Assembly (NCBI GenBank): GCA_009379735.1
Contig: WHTB01000009.1
Span: 1-35,833, forward strand
Length of the DNA: 35,833 bases
Direction: 5' to 3'
Source of the DNA: Propionibacteriales bacterium
GTDB lineage: Bacteria; Actinomycetota; Actinomycetes; Propionibacteriales; Nocardioidaceae
The notes under the pieces were generated by a model. That model searched no databases. It was given only the letters and a program-made list of their open reading frames with translations, and was not told the DNA's origin. Position numbers and translations under genes: made by a program. This document shows positions 21,152 through 31,397 of this stretch, piece by piece. Each line of letters opens with the position of its first letter. Positions within the stretch are counted from its first letter, which is position 1.

Positions 21152-22720
21152 GTGCCCCCAGACCTCAGCGACCGGCCGCTCTCGAGCCGACCGCGTCGAC
21201 CACCCCGGCTCAGCCTCGGCTCCCTGGTCGACGTTGTCGGCGGGGCCCTGGTCGGCGGCCCCGGCCGCGCGGACGCCGCGGCGGTGCAGGTCAGCGGCGT
21301 GACGCTCGACTCCCGCCGGGTCGAGCCGGGAGACCTCTACGCGGCGCTGCCGGGCGCCTCGGTGCACGGAGCCGACTTCGCCACGGCGGCCGTGGCTGTC
21401 GGTGCGGCGGCGGTGCTGACCGATGCCAACGGCCGGGCGCGGGTCACGGCCGACGTCCCGGTATGGGTCGTGGACACGCCCCGCGGCGTGCTCGGGGTCG
21501 TCGCGGCCGAGGTCTACGGCCGGCCCGCCGAGCGGCTCCGCACGATCGGTGTCACGGGCACGCATGGCAAGACGACGTCCTGCTTCATGATCGAGGCCGG
21601 CCTGGTCGGCGCCGGTCAGACGCCGGCCGTCGTCGGCACGGTCGGCACCCGGGTTGCGGGCGAGTACGTCAAGACCGCGCTCACCACGCCGGAGGCGCCC
21701 GACCTACACGCGCTGTTCGCCGTGATGGAGGAACGTGGGGTCGACGCCTGCGCGATGGAGGTGTCCAGCCACGCGCTGGTGATGGGCCGGGTCGACGGCG
21801 TGGTGTTCGACGTCGCCGTGTTCACCAACCTGGGCCGGGACCACCTGGACTTCCACACCGACGAGGAGGACTACTTCGCGGCGAAGGCCGCCCTGTTCAC
21901 GCCGGCCCGGGCGGCGCGTGGCCTGGTCAACGTCGACGACCCGTACGGCCGGCGGCTGCTCGAGCAGGCCGACATCTCGATGGCGACGTTCTCCCCGTCG
22001 GGCGCGCCGGCCGACTGGCGGGCCGAGGACATCGTCGCGACGGCCGACGGCTCCACCTTCGTCGTGGTCGCTCCGGACGGCTCACGGCACCTGGTGCGGC
22101 TCGCCGTGCCGGGCCGGTTCAACGTGGCCAACGCGCTCGCGTCGGTCGCCGCGCTCGGTGAGTGCGGGGTGCCGATCTCCCTGGTGGCGCAGGGGATGTC
22201 CAGCCTCACTGGCGTACCCGGGCGGATGGAGCGGATCGCCAGCGACCTGGGCTTCACCGTCGTCGTCGACTACGCCCACAAGCCGGACGCCGTGCAGGCC
22301 GTGCTGGCCGCCCTGCGGCCGGTCACCGCGGGGCGGCTGATCACGGTGATCGGGGCCGGCGGTGACCGGGACCGTGGCAAGCGACCGATGATGGGACAGG
22401 TCGCGGCCCGGCTCAGCGACCTGCTGGTCGTGACCGACGACAACCCGCGCACCGAGGACCCGACGGCGATCCGGGCCGCCGTCGTCGAGGGCACGACCAC
22501 AGTGCCGGAGGCCGAGCGGGCCGAGGTGGTCGAGGTGGGCGACCGGCGGACGGCGATCGAGACCGCACTGACCAAGGCGGCGCCGGGCGACTGCGTACTC
22601 GTCGCCGGCAAGGGACACGAGCAGGGGCAGGAAGTGGCCGGTGTGGTGCATCCGTTCGACGACCGCGAGGTGGTCCGCGCGGTGCTGAGCGGTCTGGCCG
22701 GTGCCGGGAGCGACCGATGA
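21152..22720 (+). CDS. murE: UDP-MurNAc-tripeptide synthetase (diaminopimelate-adding)
   Basis: The 522-residue Mur ligase has the ATP loop GVTGTHGKTT at 133-142. The Lys expected to be carbamylated is Lys245 in YFAAKAALF. DNPR at 430-433 is the motif of enzymes that add diaminopimelate rather than lysine. LL- or meso-DAP cannot be told from sequence alone. GTG 21152 lacks a Shine-Dalgarno but has TAGCCT 6 nt upstream. The end overlaps murF by 4 nt (ATGA). It is a cytoplasmic step of lipid II synthesis. Confidence 0.96.
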   Translation: MPPDLSDRPLSSRPRRPPRLSLGSLVDVVGGALVGGPGRADAAAVQVSGVTLDSRRVEPGDLYAALPGASVHGADFATAAVAVGAAAVLTDANGRARVTADVPVWVVDTPRGVLGVVAAEVYGRPAERLRTIGVTGTHGKTTSCFMIEAGLVGAGQTPAVVGTVGTRVAGEYVKTALTTPEAPDLHALFAVMEERGVDACAMEVSSHALVMGRVDGVVFDVAVFTNLGRDHLDFHTDEEDYFAAKAALFTPARAARGLVNVDDPYGRRLLEQADISMATFSPSGAPADWRAEDIVATADGSTFVVVAPDGSRHLVRLAVPGRFNVANALASVAALGECGVPISLVAQGMSSLTGVPGRMERIASDLGFTVVVDYAHKPDAVQAVLAALRPVTAGRLITVIGAGGDRDRGKRPMMGQVAARLSDLLVVTDDNPRTEDPTAIRAAVVEGTTTVPEAERAEVVEVGDRRTAIETALTKAAPGDCVLVAGKGHEQGQEVAGVVHPFDDREVVRAVLSGLAGAGSDR

Positions 22721-24138
22721 TCCCGCTGACGCTCGGCGAGGTCGCCGACCTGGTGGACGGCGCGGTCGCCGGCCCGGACCTCGAGGCGGCCAGGGAGACC
22801 GTGGTCACCGCGCCGCCGTCGGTCGACTCCCGTGACATCGACGCCGGCGGGCTGTTCGTGGCCGTCCTCGGCGAGCACGTCGACGGCCACGACTACGCCG
22901 AAGCGGCGGTGGCGGCCGGCGCTGCGGGAGTGCTGGCCGCGCGACCGGTGGAGGTGCCGTGCGTCGTGACGGCCGACCCGGTGGTGGCGCTCGGCAGGCT
23001 CGCCCGGGCCGTGCTGTCGCGGCTACCCGGGTGCACGGTGATCGGCGTGACGGGCTCGCAGGGCAAGACCAGCGCCAAGGACATGCTGGCCCAGATCCTC
23101 GAGCGGGTCGGCCCGACGGTCGCCCCGAGAGGCTCGTTCAACAACGAGATCGGCGCACCGCTGACGGCCCTGCGGTGCGACTCCGACACCCGGTTCCTGG
23201 TGGTGGAGATGGGTGCGCGCGGGCGTGGCCACATCCGGGACCTCGCCGCGATGGCCGGACCGACGATCGGGCTGGTGCTCAACGTCGGCGTCGCACATCT
23301 CGGCGAGTTCGGCACCCGCGAGGACATCGCGGCGGCGAAGGGCGAGCTGGTCGAGGCGCTGCCGGTTGACGGCACAACCGTGCTCAACATCGACGACGAC
23401 CTGGTGCGCGGCATGGCCGGCCGCACCGACGCGCCGGTGCGGTGGTACGGGACGGCGGAGGCGGCCGACGTACGCCTGGGCGAGGTCGAGCTGGACGCGC
23501 ACGGTCGGCCCCGCTTCACGCTGACCACGTCCGACGGTTCCGCCGACCTGACCCTCCAGCTGGTCGGGGAGCACCAGGCGCACAACGCCGCTGCCGCCGC
23601 CGCGACCGCGCTCGCCGCCGGGGTGCCGTGGCCGGTCGTCGTCGAAGCACTCGGCGAGCTGACGTCGCGGTCCCGCTGGCGGATGGAGGTGCACGAGCGC
23701 GCCGACGGGGTGACGGTCGTCAACGACGCCTACAACGCCAACCCGGACTCGATGCGGGCCGCGCTCAAGTCGCTGGCGGTGCTCGGGTCCGGCGGGCGGC
23801 GCACGGTCGCCGTGCTCGGCGAGATGCTCGAGCTCGGCGCGGCGTCCCATGACGAGCATGACGCGGTCGGCAGACTTGTCGTGCGGCTGAACGTGTCACG
23901 GCTGGTCGTGGTGGGTGAGGGTGCCCGCCCGATGCATCTCGGCGCCGAGCTCGAGGGTTCGTGGAACGGCGAGTCCGTCTTCGTCCCAGACGCGGACGCC
24001 GCCGTAGAGTTCCTCCGCGATGACGTGGGCGCCGGCGACGTCGTACTCGTCAAAGCGTCGCGGGCGACCGGTCTCGAGCGGGTCGCCGAAGCACTGCTGG
24101 CCGGCACGACCAACGACGAGGAAGAGGTACGCGGATGA
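22717..24138 (+). CDS. murF: UDP-MurNAc-tripeptide:D-alanyl-D-alanine ligase
   Basis: The 473-residue Mur ligase has its ATP loop [12 protein letters not shown] at 111-122. [12 protein letters not shown] and [17 protein letters not shown] follow, the latter specific to MurF. It adds D-Ala-D-Ala to the UDP-MurNAc tripeptide. ATG 22717 overlaps the murE TGA and its own stop overlaps the mraY ATG, so translation is coupled on both sides. No ddl gene lies in this cluster, so the dipeptide must be made from elsewhere in the genome. Confidence 0.96.
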   Translation: MIPLTLGEVADLVDGAVAGPDLEAARETVVTAPPSVDSRDIDAGGLFVAVLGEHVDGHDYAEAAVAAGAAGVLAARPVEVPCVVTADPVVALGRLARAVLSRLPGCTVIGVTGSQGKTSAKDMLAQILERVGPTVAPRGSFNNEIGAPLTALRCDSDTRFLVVEMGARGRGHIRDLAAMAGPTIGLVLNVGVAHLGEFGTREDIAAAKGELVEALPVDGTTVLNIDDDLVRGMAGRTDAPVRWYGTAEAADVRLGEVELDAHGRPRFTLTTSDGSADLTLQLVGEHQAHNAAAAAATALAAGVPWPVVVEALGELTSRSRWRMEVHERADGVTVVNDAYNANPDSMRAALKSLAVLGSGGRRTVAVLGEMLELGAASHDEHDAVGRLVVRLNVSRLVVVGEGARPMHLGAELEGSWNGESVFVPDADAAVEFLRDDVGAGDVVLVKASRATGLERVAEALLAGTTNDEEEVRG

Positions 24139-25199
24139 GGGCGATCCTGCTCGCCGGTGGGCTCAGCTTGCTGGGCACCCTGCTGGGCACCCGACTCGCC
24201 ATCAGCTTCTTGATCGCCAAGGGTTACGGTCAGCTGATCCGTGACGACGGCCCGACCTCGCACCACACCAAGCGCGGCACGCCGACCATGGGCGGTCTGG
24301 TCATCATCTGCGCCGTGGTCTTCGGCTACCTGGTGGCCAAGGTGTTCACCGGGCAGTGGCCGACGGCGTCCGGCTGGCTGCTGCTGTTCCTGTTCGTCGG
24401 GCTCGGGCTGGTCGGGTTCCTCGACGACTTCATCAAGATCTCCAAGCAGCGCAGCCTCGGCCTGCGCAGCAAGGCGAAGATCGCCGGTCAGACGCTGATC
24501 GCGGTGACGTTCGCCGTGCTGGCGCTGCAGTTCCCGGACGAGAACGGCCGCGAGCCGGCCGGCAGGTTCATCTCGTTCATCCGCGACATGCACCAGTGGG
24601 AGCTGTGGAGCCCGCTGATCGTGATCTTCGTCCTGCTCATGATCGCCGGCACGAGCAACGGCGTGAACCTCACCGACGGGCTCGACGGCCTCGCCACGGG
24701 TGCCTCGGTGATGGTGTTCGGCGCGTACACGCTGGTGTGCATCTGGCAGTTCAACCAGAGCTGTGCGACGACCGGTGGTGGGGGCTGCTACGAGGTGCGC
24801 GACCCGTACGACCTGGCCGTCGTCGCGGCGGCGCTGACCGGAGCCTGCTTCGGCTTCCTGTGGTGGAACGCCGCGCCCGCGAAGATCTTCATGGGCGACA
24901 CCGGGTCGCTGTCGCTCGGCGGGGCGCTGGCCGGCCTCGCCGTGCTGACCCGCACCGAGGTCCTGCTCCTGGTGCTCGGCGGGCTGTTCGTGATCATCAC
25001 CTTGTCGGTGATCATGCAGGTCGGGTACTTCAAGGCCACCAAGGGCAAGCGGCTGTTTCGGATGGCACCTCTCCAGCACCATTTCGAGCTCAAGGGCTGG
25101 GCCGAGGTCACCATCGTGATCCGGTTCTGGATCATCTGCGGCATCTGCGTGGCGGCCGGTCTCGGCATCTTCTACGCCGAGTGGGTCGCGGGCGCGTGA
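24135..25199 (+). CDS. mraY: phospho-MurNAc-pentapeptide transferase
   Basis: The 354-residue polytopic protein has about ten membrane segments. Cytoplasmic loops carry [18 protein letters not shown] near residue 36, FLDDFIKI near 95, [13 protein letters not shown] near 175 and [14 protein letters not shown] near 312, the catalytic signature set of MraY. It moves phospho-MurNAc-pentapeptide onto undecaprenyl phosphate to make lipid I. ATG 24135 overlaps murF and the stop overlaps GTG of murD. Confidence 0.97.
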   Translation: MRAILLAGGLSLLGTLLGTRLAISFLIAKGYGQLIRDDGPTSHHTKRGTPTMGGLVIICAVVFGYLVAKVFTGQWPTASGWLLLFLFVGLGLVGFLDDFIKISKQRSLGLRSKAKIAGQTLIAVTFAVLALQFPDENGREPAGRFISFIRDMHQWELWSPLIVIFVLLMIAGTSNGVNLTDGLDGLATGASVMVFGAYTLVCIWQFNQSCATTGGGGCYEVRDPYDLAVVAAALTGACFGFLWWNAAPAKIFMGDTGSLSLGGALAGLAVLTRTEVLLLVLGGLFVIITLSVIMQVGYFKATKGKRLFRMAPLQHHFELKGWAEVTIVIRFWIICGICVAAGLGIFYAEWVAGA

Positions 25200-26647
25200 C
25201 CGCAGTCGGCTGGATCAACGAGGCGCACCGGCACTCGCCGTGGGGCGACGTTCGCGTCGCGGTGGCCGGCCTCGGGGTGTCGGGCTTCGCCGCGGCCGAC
25301 AGCCTGGTGCACCTCGGCGCCCGGGTGACGGTGGTCGACGACCGCGACGGCGAGACCGAACGCGACAAGGCCACCCTGCTGGGGATTCTCGGCGCCGACG
25401 TACGCCTCGGCCCCGGCTCGACCAGCGCCCTGCCCGAGCCGGTCGACCTCGTCGTCACGTCACCGGGCTGGCGCCCCGACGCACCGCTGCTCGCCGCCGC
25501 GGCCGCGTCCGGCGTACCCGTGTGGGGCGAGGTCGAGCTGGCCTGGCGGCTGCGCGACCCCGAGCACCCGGCGCCGTGGCTCGCGGTCACCGGCACCAAC
25601 GGCAAGACCACCGCGGTTGGCATGCTCGACGCCATGCTCCGGGCCGGTGGCCTGCGCAGCGCCGCGGTCGGCAACGTCGGCACCCCGATCCTCGAGGCCG
25701 TCATGGACCCCGAGCCGTACGACGTGCTCGCGGTCGAGCTGTCCAGCTTCCAGCTGCACTGGACGTACTCGATGTCCGCGCAGGGCGCCGCCGTCCTCAA
25801 CATCGCCGAGGACCACGTGGACTGGCACGGCTCGATGGCCGCCTACACCGGCGACAAGGCGCGCATCTACGAGCGGGCCCGGGCGGTGTGCGTCTACAAC
25901 GCCGACCAGCCGGTCACCGAGCAGCTGGTCCGCGACGCCGATGTGGTCGAGGGGTGCCGCGCGGTCGGCTTCACGCTCGGTATCCCGGCCGTCGGCATGC
26001 TCGGCGTGGTGGACGGCTTCCTCGCCGACCGGGCGTTCGTCGACGAACGGCAGAGCGCCGCCGCCGAGCTCGGCGCCGTCGACGACGTCAGCCCGCCCGG
26101 GCCGCACAACGTCGCCAACGCCCTCGCCGCTGCTGCCTTGGCTCGTGCCCACGGCCTGAGCCAGCGGGCGGTGCTGGAAGGGTTGCGCGGCTTCGAGCCG
26201 GCCGCGCATCGGATCACCACTGTCGGCGTGGTCGACGACGTCACGTACGTCGACGACTCGAAGGCCACCAACCCGCACGCCGCGGCGGCGTCGCTGCGGT
26301 CGTTCGACTCGGTGGTGTGGGTGGCCGGCGGGCTGGCGAAGGGCGGACGGTTCGACGACCTGGTGGGCGAGGTGCGTGACCGGCTGCGCGGAGCGGTGCT
26401 GATCGGCGCCGACCGCGGTGTGATCGCGGACGCGCTGGCGCGACACGCACCCGACGTCCCGGTGATCGAGGTCGCGGACACCGAAGATGACGTCATGGAC
26501 CGCGTTGTCGGGCGCGCGGCCGAGGTCGCCCAGCCGGGCGACACGGTGCTGCTCGCCCCCGGGTGCGCGTCCATGGACCTGTTCGCCGACTACAACGCAC
26601 GGGGCGACGCGTTCGCCGCGGCCGTACGCAAGCTGGGGCACTCGTGA
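25196..26647 (+). CDS. murD: UDP-MurNAc-L-alanine:D-glutamate ligase
   Basis: The 483-residue protein has a Rossmann-like N-terminus ([21 protein letters not shown], 21-41). The ATP loop VTGTNGKTT is at 131-139, the [11 protein letters not shown] motif follows, and the C-terminal domain contains [12 protein letters not shown]. It adds D-Glu in the cytoplasm. GTG 25196 forms a GTGA overlap with mraY; the open frame upstream is antisense-like shadow inside mraY. It is followed after 24 nt by ftsW. Confidence 0.96.
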   Translation: MTAVGWINEAHRHSPWGDVRVAVAGLGVSGFAAADSLVHLGARVTVVDDRDGETERDKATLLGILGADVRLGPGSTSALPEPVDLVVTSPGWRPDAPLLAAAAASGVPVWGEVELAWRLRDPEHPAPWLAVTGTNGKTTAVGMLDAMLRAGGLRSAAVGNVGTPILEAVMDPEPYDVLAVELSSFQLHWTYSMSAQGAAVLNIAEDHVDWHGSMAAYTGDKARIYERARAVCVYNADQPVTEQLVRDADVVEGCRAVGFTLGIPAVGMLGVVDGFLADRAFVDERQSAAAELGAVDDVSPPGPHNVANALAAAALARAHGLSQRAVLEGLRGFEPAAHRITTVGVVDDVTYVDDSKATNPHAAAASLRSFDSVVWVAGGLAKGGRFDDLVGEVRDRLRGAVLIGADRGVIADALARHAPDVPVIEVADTEDDVMDRVVGRAAEVAQPGDTVLLAPGCASMDLFADYNARGDAFAAAVRKLGHS

Positions 26648-26671
26648 GGAGCCGCCGCGGGAAGGTGTGAT

Positions 26672-27937
26672 GTGACGACCGGCTCGCAGGTTGGTGCTGT
26701 TGCCGGCAACAGCCGTGCCGGTGTCCTGCACGAGCTGCTCGACCGGCCCCTGACCAGCTTCCACCTGGTGCGCGGCGTCAGCGCCTTGTTGCTCGCGCTC
26801 GGCCTGTTCATGGTGCTGAGTGCGTCGAGCGTCGAGTCCTACTACGACACCGGCAGCTCGTACGCGGTGTTCCTCCGGCAGGCCCAGTGGGTGCTGATCG
26901 GCCTACCGGCGGCTTGGGTCGCGTCGCGCATCCCGCTCCGGGTCGTCCGCCGGCTGTCCACGCTCGGCCTGTTCGCGAGTGTGGTCCTGCTGGTGCTGAC
27001 GTACGTGCCCGGCCTCGGCATCGAGGTCAACGGCAACCGCAATTGGCTGTCCGCGGGCCCGATCCGGCTGCAGCCGTCCGAGCTCGCCAAGCTGACCCTC
27101 GCGCTGTGGCTGGCGCACGTCTACGCGACGAAGGGCGCGGCGGTGCGCCGCTGGCGGCACCTGCTGCTGCCGATGGCTCCGGTCGCGGTCGTCGTGACCG
27201 GGCTGGTCGTCGGCCAGAACGACCTCGGCACCGCGCTGGTGCTGTTCGCGATCGTGCTGGGCATGGTGTGGGTGATCGGCGCGCCGGCCCGGGTCTTCGG
27301 CGCCGGGCTCGTCACCGTCGGCGGCCTGGCGATCTTCCTCGCCTCGTTGAACGAGAGCCGGGTCAGCCGGCTGACCAACTTCACCGACCCGTTCAGCGCG
27401 TACGACACGACGGGTTGGCAGGCCGCGCACGGCTTCTTCGCGCTGGCCAACGGCGGCTGGTGGGGCGTCGGCCTCGGCGCGAGCACGCAGAAGTGGGAGG
27501 GCAAGCTGCCCGAGGCGCACAACGACTTCATCTACGCGATCATCGGCGAAGAGCTCGGGCTGTTCGGCACCCTGGTCGTGCTGGTCCTGTTCGGCCTGCT
27601 GGCCTACGTCGGGTTCCGCATCGCCGGCCGCGCGACCGACCGGTTCTCGACGTTCGCGGCGGCCGGTATCACGATCTGGCTGACCACCCAGGCGTTGATC
27701 AACATCGGCATGGTGCTCGGCATGCTCCCGGTCATCGGGATCCCGCTGCCGCTGGTGTCCTACGGCGGGTCGGCCCTGCTCCCGGCGCTGATCGCGCTGG
27801 GGCTGCTGGTTAACATCGCCAAGACCGAGCCCGGCGCGAAGGCGGCCTGGCGGGCCCAGCACCAGCAGGGCTTCGCCAAGCGGTGGGGACTGACCCGCAG
27901 CCCGGCGCCCACCCGAGGACGCCCGAGAGGACGCTGA
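26672..27937 (+). CDS. ftsW: peptidoglycan glycosyltransferase FtsW
   Basis: The 421-residue SEDS protein has about ten membrane segments from residue 30 on. The conserved loops are NGNRNWLSAGPIRLQPSELAKL near 118-139, the AHNDFIYAIIGEELGL region, and VIGIPLPLVSYGGSALL near 355, where the SYGGSAL stretch is diagnostic. It polymerises lipid II at the septum with FtsI. GGAAGG precedes GTG 26672. The basic C-terminal tail (RGRPRGR) lies in the cytoplasm. Confidence 0.96.
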   Translation: MTTGSQVGAVAGNSRAGVLHELLDRPLTSFHLVRGVSALLLALGLFMVLSASSVESYYDTGSSYAVFLRQAQWVLIGLPAAWVASRIPLRVVRRLSTLGLFASVVLLVLTYVPGLGIEVNGNRNWLSAGPIRLQPSELAKLTLALWLAHVYATKGAAVRRWRHLLLPMAPVAVVVTGLVVGQNDLGTALVLFAIVLGMVWVIGAPARVFGAGLVTVGGLAIFLASLNESRVSRLTNFTDPFSAYDTTGWQAAHGFFALANGGWWGVGLGASTQKWEGKLPEAHNDFIYAIIGEELGLFGTLVVLVLFGLLAYVGFRIAGRATDRFSTFAAAGITIWLTTQALINIGMVLGMLPVIGIPLPLVSYGGSALLPALIALGLLVNIAKTEPGAKAAWRAQHQQGFAKRWGLTRSPAPTRGRPRGR

Positions 27938-27940
27938 GCT

Positions 27941-29047
27941 GTGACCGCATCCGGAACCTTGCGTGTCTTGATGGCGGGCGGCGGATCGGCGGGCCACACC
28001 TCGCCGCTGATCGCCACGGCCGACGCGTTGTCCCGGGTCCACCCCGATGTCGTGGTGACGGCGCTGGGCACCCCCCGCGGCCTGGAGGTGCGGGTCATCC
28101 CCGAGGCGGGCCTGCCGCTCGAGCTGATCCCGCCCGTGCCCCTGCCACGCAGACCGTCGGTCGACCTGCTGCGGGTGCCCGGGCGGCTCAAGGCCGCGGT
28201 CGACGCCACGTACGCCGTCCTCGACCGCGTACGCCCGGACGTCGTCGTGGGCTTCGGTGGCTACGTGTCGATGCCTGCGTACGTCGCCGCCCGCCGCCGC
28301 CGGATCCCGCTGGTCGTGCACGAGGGCAACGCCCTGCCCGGTGTCGCCAACCGGTTCGCCGCCCGGTTGTGCACCACCCACGTCGCGACGTCCTTCCCGG
28401 ACACGAAGATCCCGCACGGGCAGTACGTCGGCCTGCCGATCCGCCGGATGGTTTCCGAGCTCGACCGGGCCGCGCTGCGCGCAGAAGCCCGCACCACGTT
28501 CGGCCTCGACGCCGACCGCCCGACGCTGCTGGTGACCGGTGGTTCGCAGGGGGCGCGGCGCATCAACGACGCCGTCTCCGGCGCGCAGCGGGCCCTCGCC
28601 GACGCTGGCATCCAGGTGCTGCACGTCATGGGGCCGAACGGCGAGGTGACCGTCCAGCCCGCGATCGGCGACCCCGCCTACGTCGTCGTGCCGTACGTCG
28701 ACCGGATGGACCTCGCCTACGCCGCGGCCGACGCGATGGTCGGCCGCTGCGGCAGCAACACGGTGACGGAGGTGTCGTCGCTCGGCATCCCGGCCGTCTA
28801 CGTGCCGCTGCCGATCGGCAACGGCGAGCAGGCCCTGAACGCCAAGGCCGTCGTCGACGCGGGTGGCGGCGTCCTGGTCGACGACGCGGCACTCACCTCG
28901 GCCTGGGTGGCCGAGCACGTCCCCGCGCTGGTGGGCGACCCGGCGCGGCTGGAGCGGATGGGCAACGCCGCGCGCGGGCTGATGCGGCGCGACGCCGACG
29001 TCCGGCTGGCCCGGATGATCGTCGACGTCGCGGAGGGGCGCCGATGA
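27941..29047 (+). CDS. murG: UDP-GlcNAc:lipid I N-acetylglucosaminyltransferase
   Basis: The 368-residue GT-B protein starts with the glycine-rich acceptor loop MAGGGSAGHTSPLIATADAL. It carries VGFGGYVSMPAYVAA and HEGNALPGVANRFAA near residues 125-132. The donor-site motif GRCGSNTVTEVSSLGIPAVYVPLPIGNGEQALNA is in the C-terminal half. It converts lipid I to lipid II on the inner face of the membrane. GTG 27941 follows the ftsW stop by 3 nt, and the stop overlaps ATG of murC. Confidence 0.96.
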   Translation: MTASGTLRVLMAGGGSAGHTSPLIATADALSRVHPDVVVTALGTPRGLEVRVIPEAGLPLELIPPVPLPRRPSVDLLRVPGRLKAAVDATYAVLDRVRPDVVVGFGGYVSMPAYVAARRRRIPLVVHEGNALPGVANRFAARLCTTHVATSFPDTKIPHGQYVGLPIRRMVSELDRAALRAEARTTFGLDADRPTLLVTGGSQGARRINDAVSGAQRALADAGIQVLHVMGPNGEVTVQPAIGDPAYVVVPYVDRMDLAYAAADAMVGRCGSNTVTEVSSLGIPAVYVPLPIGNGEQALNAKAVVDAGGGVLVDDAALTSAWVAEHVPALVGDPARLERMGNAARGLMRRDADVRLARMIVDVAEGRR

Positions 29048-30468
29048 GGATCCCGGTGCCCGAGCAGCGACTCCCGGCCGAGCGGCTCGGCCGGGTGCAC
29101 TTCGTCGGCATCGGCGGCGCCGGCCTGTCCGCGATCGCGCGCATCATGCTGGCCCGCGGCGTGACGGTGTCCGGCAGCGACGGCGCCGACACCCCGACGC
29201 TCGCCGCCCTGCGCGGGCTCGGCGCCACCTGTTACGTCGGCCACGCCGCCGCGCAGGTCGGCGGCGCCGACACCCTCGTCGTGTCGACCGCGATCCGGGC
29301 GGACAACCCGGAGGTGGTCGAGGCGCAGCGCCGCGGGCTGAGGCTGCTGCCACGGTCGGCTGCCCTCGACTCGGTGATGCTCGACCGCCGGGTCCTCGCG
29401 GTCGCGGGCACGCATGGGAAGACCACGACCACGTCGCTGCTGACGGTGGCGCTGATCGCCTGCGCCGCCGACCCGTCGTACGCGATCGGCGGCGACCTCA
29501 CCGCGTCGGGCAGCAACGCGCACGACGGGCGCGGCGACCTGTTCGTGGCCGAGGCCGACGAGAGCGACGGCGCGTTCTTGGTCTACACCCCGCATGCGGC
29601 GATCGTCACCAACGTCGAGGCCGACCACCTCGACAACTACGGCACCGAGGAGGCCTACCGCGCGGCCTTCGAGCAGTTCCTCGGCCGGATCGACCCAGCC
29701 GGTTTCGTCGTCTGCTGCGTCGACGACCCGGGTGCGGCCGCGCTGGCCGACGTCGCCGTGGCCCGCGGACTCGCGGTGGTGCGGGTGGGCGTGGGCGACG
29801 ATGCGGACGTACGGGTGTCCCGCGCCGCGTTCGCCGGCTCCACCTCGACGTTCACCGTGTCGACGGAAGCCGGCGAGCTGGGTCGCGTGCAGCTGCAGAT
29901 CCCGGGCCAGCACTACGTGCTCGACGCCGCGTGCGCACTGGCGGTGTGCCTGCAGCTCGGGTTCCCGTTCGAGGCCGTGCGCTCGGGGCTCGAGCAGTTC
30001 GCGGGCACGCGCCGGAGGATGGAGCTCAAGGGCGAGGCGGGCGGAGTCCGCGTGTACGACAGCTACGCCCACCACCCCACCGAGATCGCCGGCGACCTGC
30101 GGGCGGCCCGGGCACTGGCCGGCGACGGCCGGGTCGTCACCTGCTTCCAGCCCCACATGTTCAGCCGTACCCGGATCTTCGCGGCCGCGATGGGCGAGGC
30201 GCTCGGCCTGGCCGACCGGGTCGTGGTGATGGACGTCTACCCAGCCAGGGAGGAGCCCGAGCCGGGTGTCGACGGTGGCCTGGTGGCGTCGCACGTGCCG
30301 CTGACCGCGGTCGCCTTCGAGCCCGACGCGTCGGCGGTGCCGGCGCGGCTGGTGGCGCTGGCCGAGCCGGGCGACGTGGTGCTGACCCTCGGCGCCGGTG
30401 ACGTCACCAGGATCGGGCCACAGGTGCTTGCCCTGCTGGCCCGCGAAGCCGACGGAGTCAGTCGATGA
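29044..30468 (+). CDS. murC: UDP-N-acetylmuramate:L-alanine ligase
   Basis: The 474-residue Mur ligase has the N-terminal HFVGIGGAGLSAIARIML motif at 19-36 and the ATP loop VAGTHGKTTTT at 120-130. EADESDGAFL and DSYAHHPTEIAGDLRAAR, both typical of MurC, follow. It attaches L-Ala to UDP-MurNAc, the first Mur ligase step. ATG 29044 overlaps the murG TGA. The longer open frame upstream is a shadow within murG. ftsQ starts 10 nt after the stop. Confidence 0.96.
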   Translation: MRIPVPEQRLPAERLGRVHFVGIGGAGLSAIARIMLARGVTVSGSDGADTPTLAALRGLGATCYVGHAAAQVGGADTLVVSTAIRADNPEVVEAQRRGLRLLPRSAALDSVMLDRRVLAVAGTHGKTTTTSLLTVALIACAADPSYAIGGDLTASGSNAHDGRGDLFVAEADESDGAFLVYTPHAAIVTNVEADHLDNYGTEEAYRAAFEQFLGRIDPAGFVVCCVDDPGAAALADVAVARGLAVVRVGVGDDADVRVSRAAFAGSTSTFTVSTEAGELGRVQLQIPGQHYVLDAACALAVCLQLGFPFEAVRSGLEQFAGTRRRMELKGEAGGVRVYDSYAHHPTEIAGDLRAARALAGDGRVVTCFQPHMFSRTRIFAAAMGEALGLADRVVVMDVYPAREEPEPGVDGGLVASHVPLTAVAFEPDASAVPARLVALAEPGDVVLTLGAGDVTRIGPQVLALLAREADGVSR

Positions 30469-30478
30469 GCGAGGTCTC

Positions 30479-31189
30479 GTGAACAGGCCGACCGAGCGCG
30501 CCTTCTCGCGTCGGCAGTGGTCGCGCCGGTGGGCCGTCTGGCGGCGCGCGTTGGCCGGCCTCGTGGTGGTCGGCCTGGTCGGCGCCGCCGGCTGGCTGGT
30601 GTTCCTGTCCGACGTGCTCGCGGTCGAGACGGTCGAGGTCGAGGGCGAGCGGGCTCTGACGGCCGAACGGATCACCGCGGTGGCCGAGGTGCCCATCGGC
30701 GAGCCGCTGGCGCGCACCGACCTCGACCAGATCGCGGCCCGGATCGAGCGCATTCGCGAGGTGCATCACGCCGACGTCGGCCGGTCCTGGCCGCACACCG
30801 TGGTGGTCACCGTGACCGAGCGGGCGCCGGTGGCGGTGGTCGAGCGCGACGGTGTGTACCGCCTGGTCGACGCGGAGGGCGTCCAGTTCCGGGTGGTGAA
30901 GGGTCGGCAGAAGGGCCTGCCGACGATCGTGGCCGGTGGCGAGCGCGCGGCTGAGGAGGCGGCCAAGGTGGTTGCCGTACTCCCCGAGGACGTGGCCCGG
31001 CGGGTGACCCGGCTCGACGCGACGACGATGGACTCGATCACGCTGCGGCTGACCGGTGGCCGCGAGGTCGTGTGGGGGAGTGCGGAGGAGTCCGAGCGCA
31101 AGGCCGAGGTGCTGGCGGTGCTGGTCGAGCGCAAGGGCAAGGTGCTCGACGTGAGTGTGCCGTCCGCGCCCACGGTCTCCCTCGGCTGA
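30479..31189 (+). CDS. ftsQ: cell division protein FtsQ/DivIB
   Basis: The 236-residue protein has a basic cytoplasmic N-terminus and one membrane segment at about 23-42 (LAGLVVVGLVGAAGWLVFL). A POTRA domain follows (VETVEVEGERALTAERITAVAEV at about 46-68) and then the FtsQ domain with VTERAPVAVVERDGVYRLVDAEGV. It recruits the septal complex. Start GTG 30479 has GAGG 4 nt upstream. An ATG at 30465 gives only a five-codon frame and is not used. Confidence 0.93.
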   Translation: MNRPTERAFSRRQWSRRWAVWRRALAGLVVVGLVGAAGWLVFLSDVLAVETVEVEGERALTAERITAVAEVPIGEPLARTDLDQIAARIERIREVHHADVGRSWPHTVVVTVTERAPVAVVERDGVYRLVDAEGVQFRVVKGRQKGLPTIVAGGERAAEEAAKVVAVLPEDVARRVTRLDATTMDSITLRLTGGREVVWGSAEESERKAEVLAVLVERKGKVLDVSVPSAPTVSLG

Positions 31190-31198
31190 GCCCTCGCC

Positions 31199-31223
31199 AC
31201 CCGGCCTCGTCCCACCACCGGGT
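31199..31223. terminator. weak stem-loop after ftsQ
   Basis: ACCCGG (31199-31204) pairs with CCGGGT (31218-31223) around a 13-nt loop. It lies 10 nt after the ftsQ stop and might partly terminate or attenuate the long upstream transcript before ftsZ. The stem is short. Confidence 0.25.
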
Positions 31224-31326
31224 CGGGGCGGCAGCTGGGCCAGAAATTGCGAAGTTCGTGGGCGCGTACGGCGTGTTGCTTTGGGCGCATCTGTGTGCTG
31301 CCGTACTTTCCTCTGCAAGGCCTAGG

Positions 31327-31357
31327 TTGACATAACTATAACCCTCTACTTGAGGGT
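31327..31357 (+). promoter_or_regulatory. ftsZ promoter region with dyad
   Basis: A consensus -35 TTGACA (31327-31332) lies in an AT-rich stretch 66 nt before ftsZ. Downstream is ACCCTC-TACTT-GAGGGT (31341-31357), a perfect 6-bp dyad. No ideal -10 occurs at the standard distance, so the exact promoter is unsettled. The dyad could be an operator or an RNA hairpin at the 5' end of the ftsZ message. Confidence 0.5.
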
Positions 31358-31397
31358 GAGAGTTGTTCACACACACGCGAAACGAGAGGCGATCGAC

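Noticed and set aside
26903-28918. Long minus-strand frame across ftsW and murG
   Set aside because: High-GC codon bias keeps antisense frames open; the plus-strand genes have complete signature motifs.
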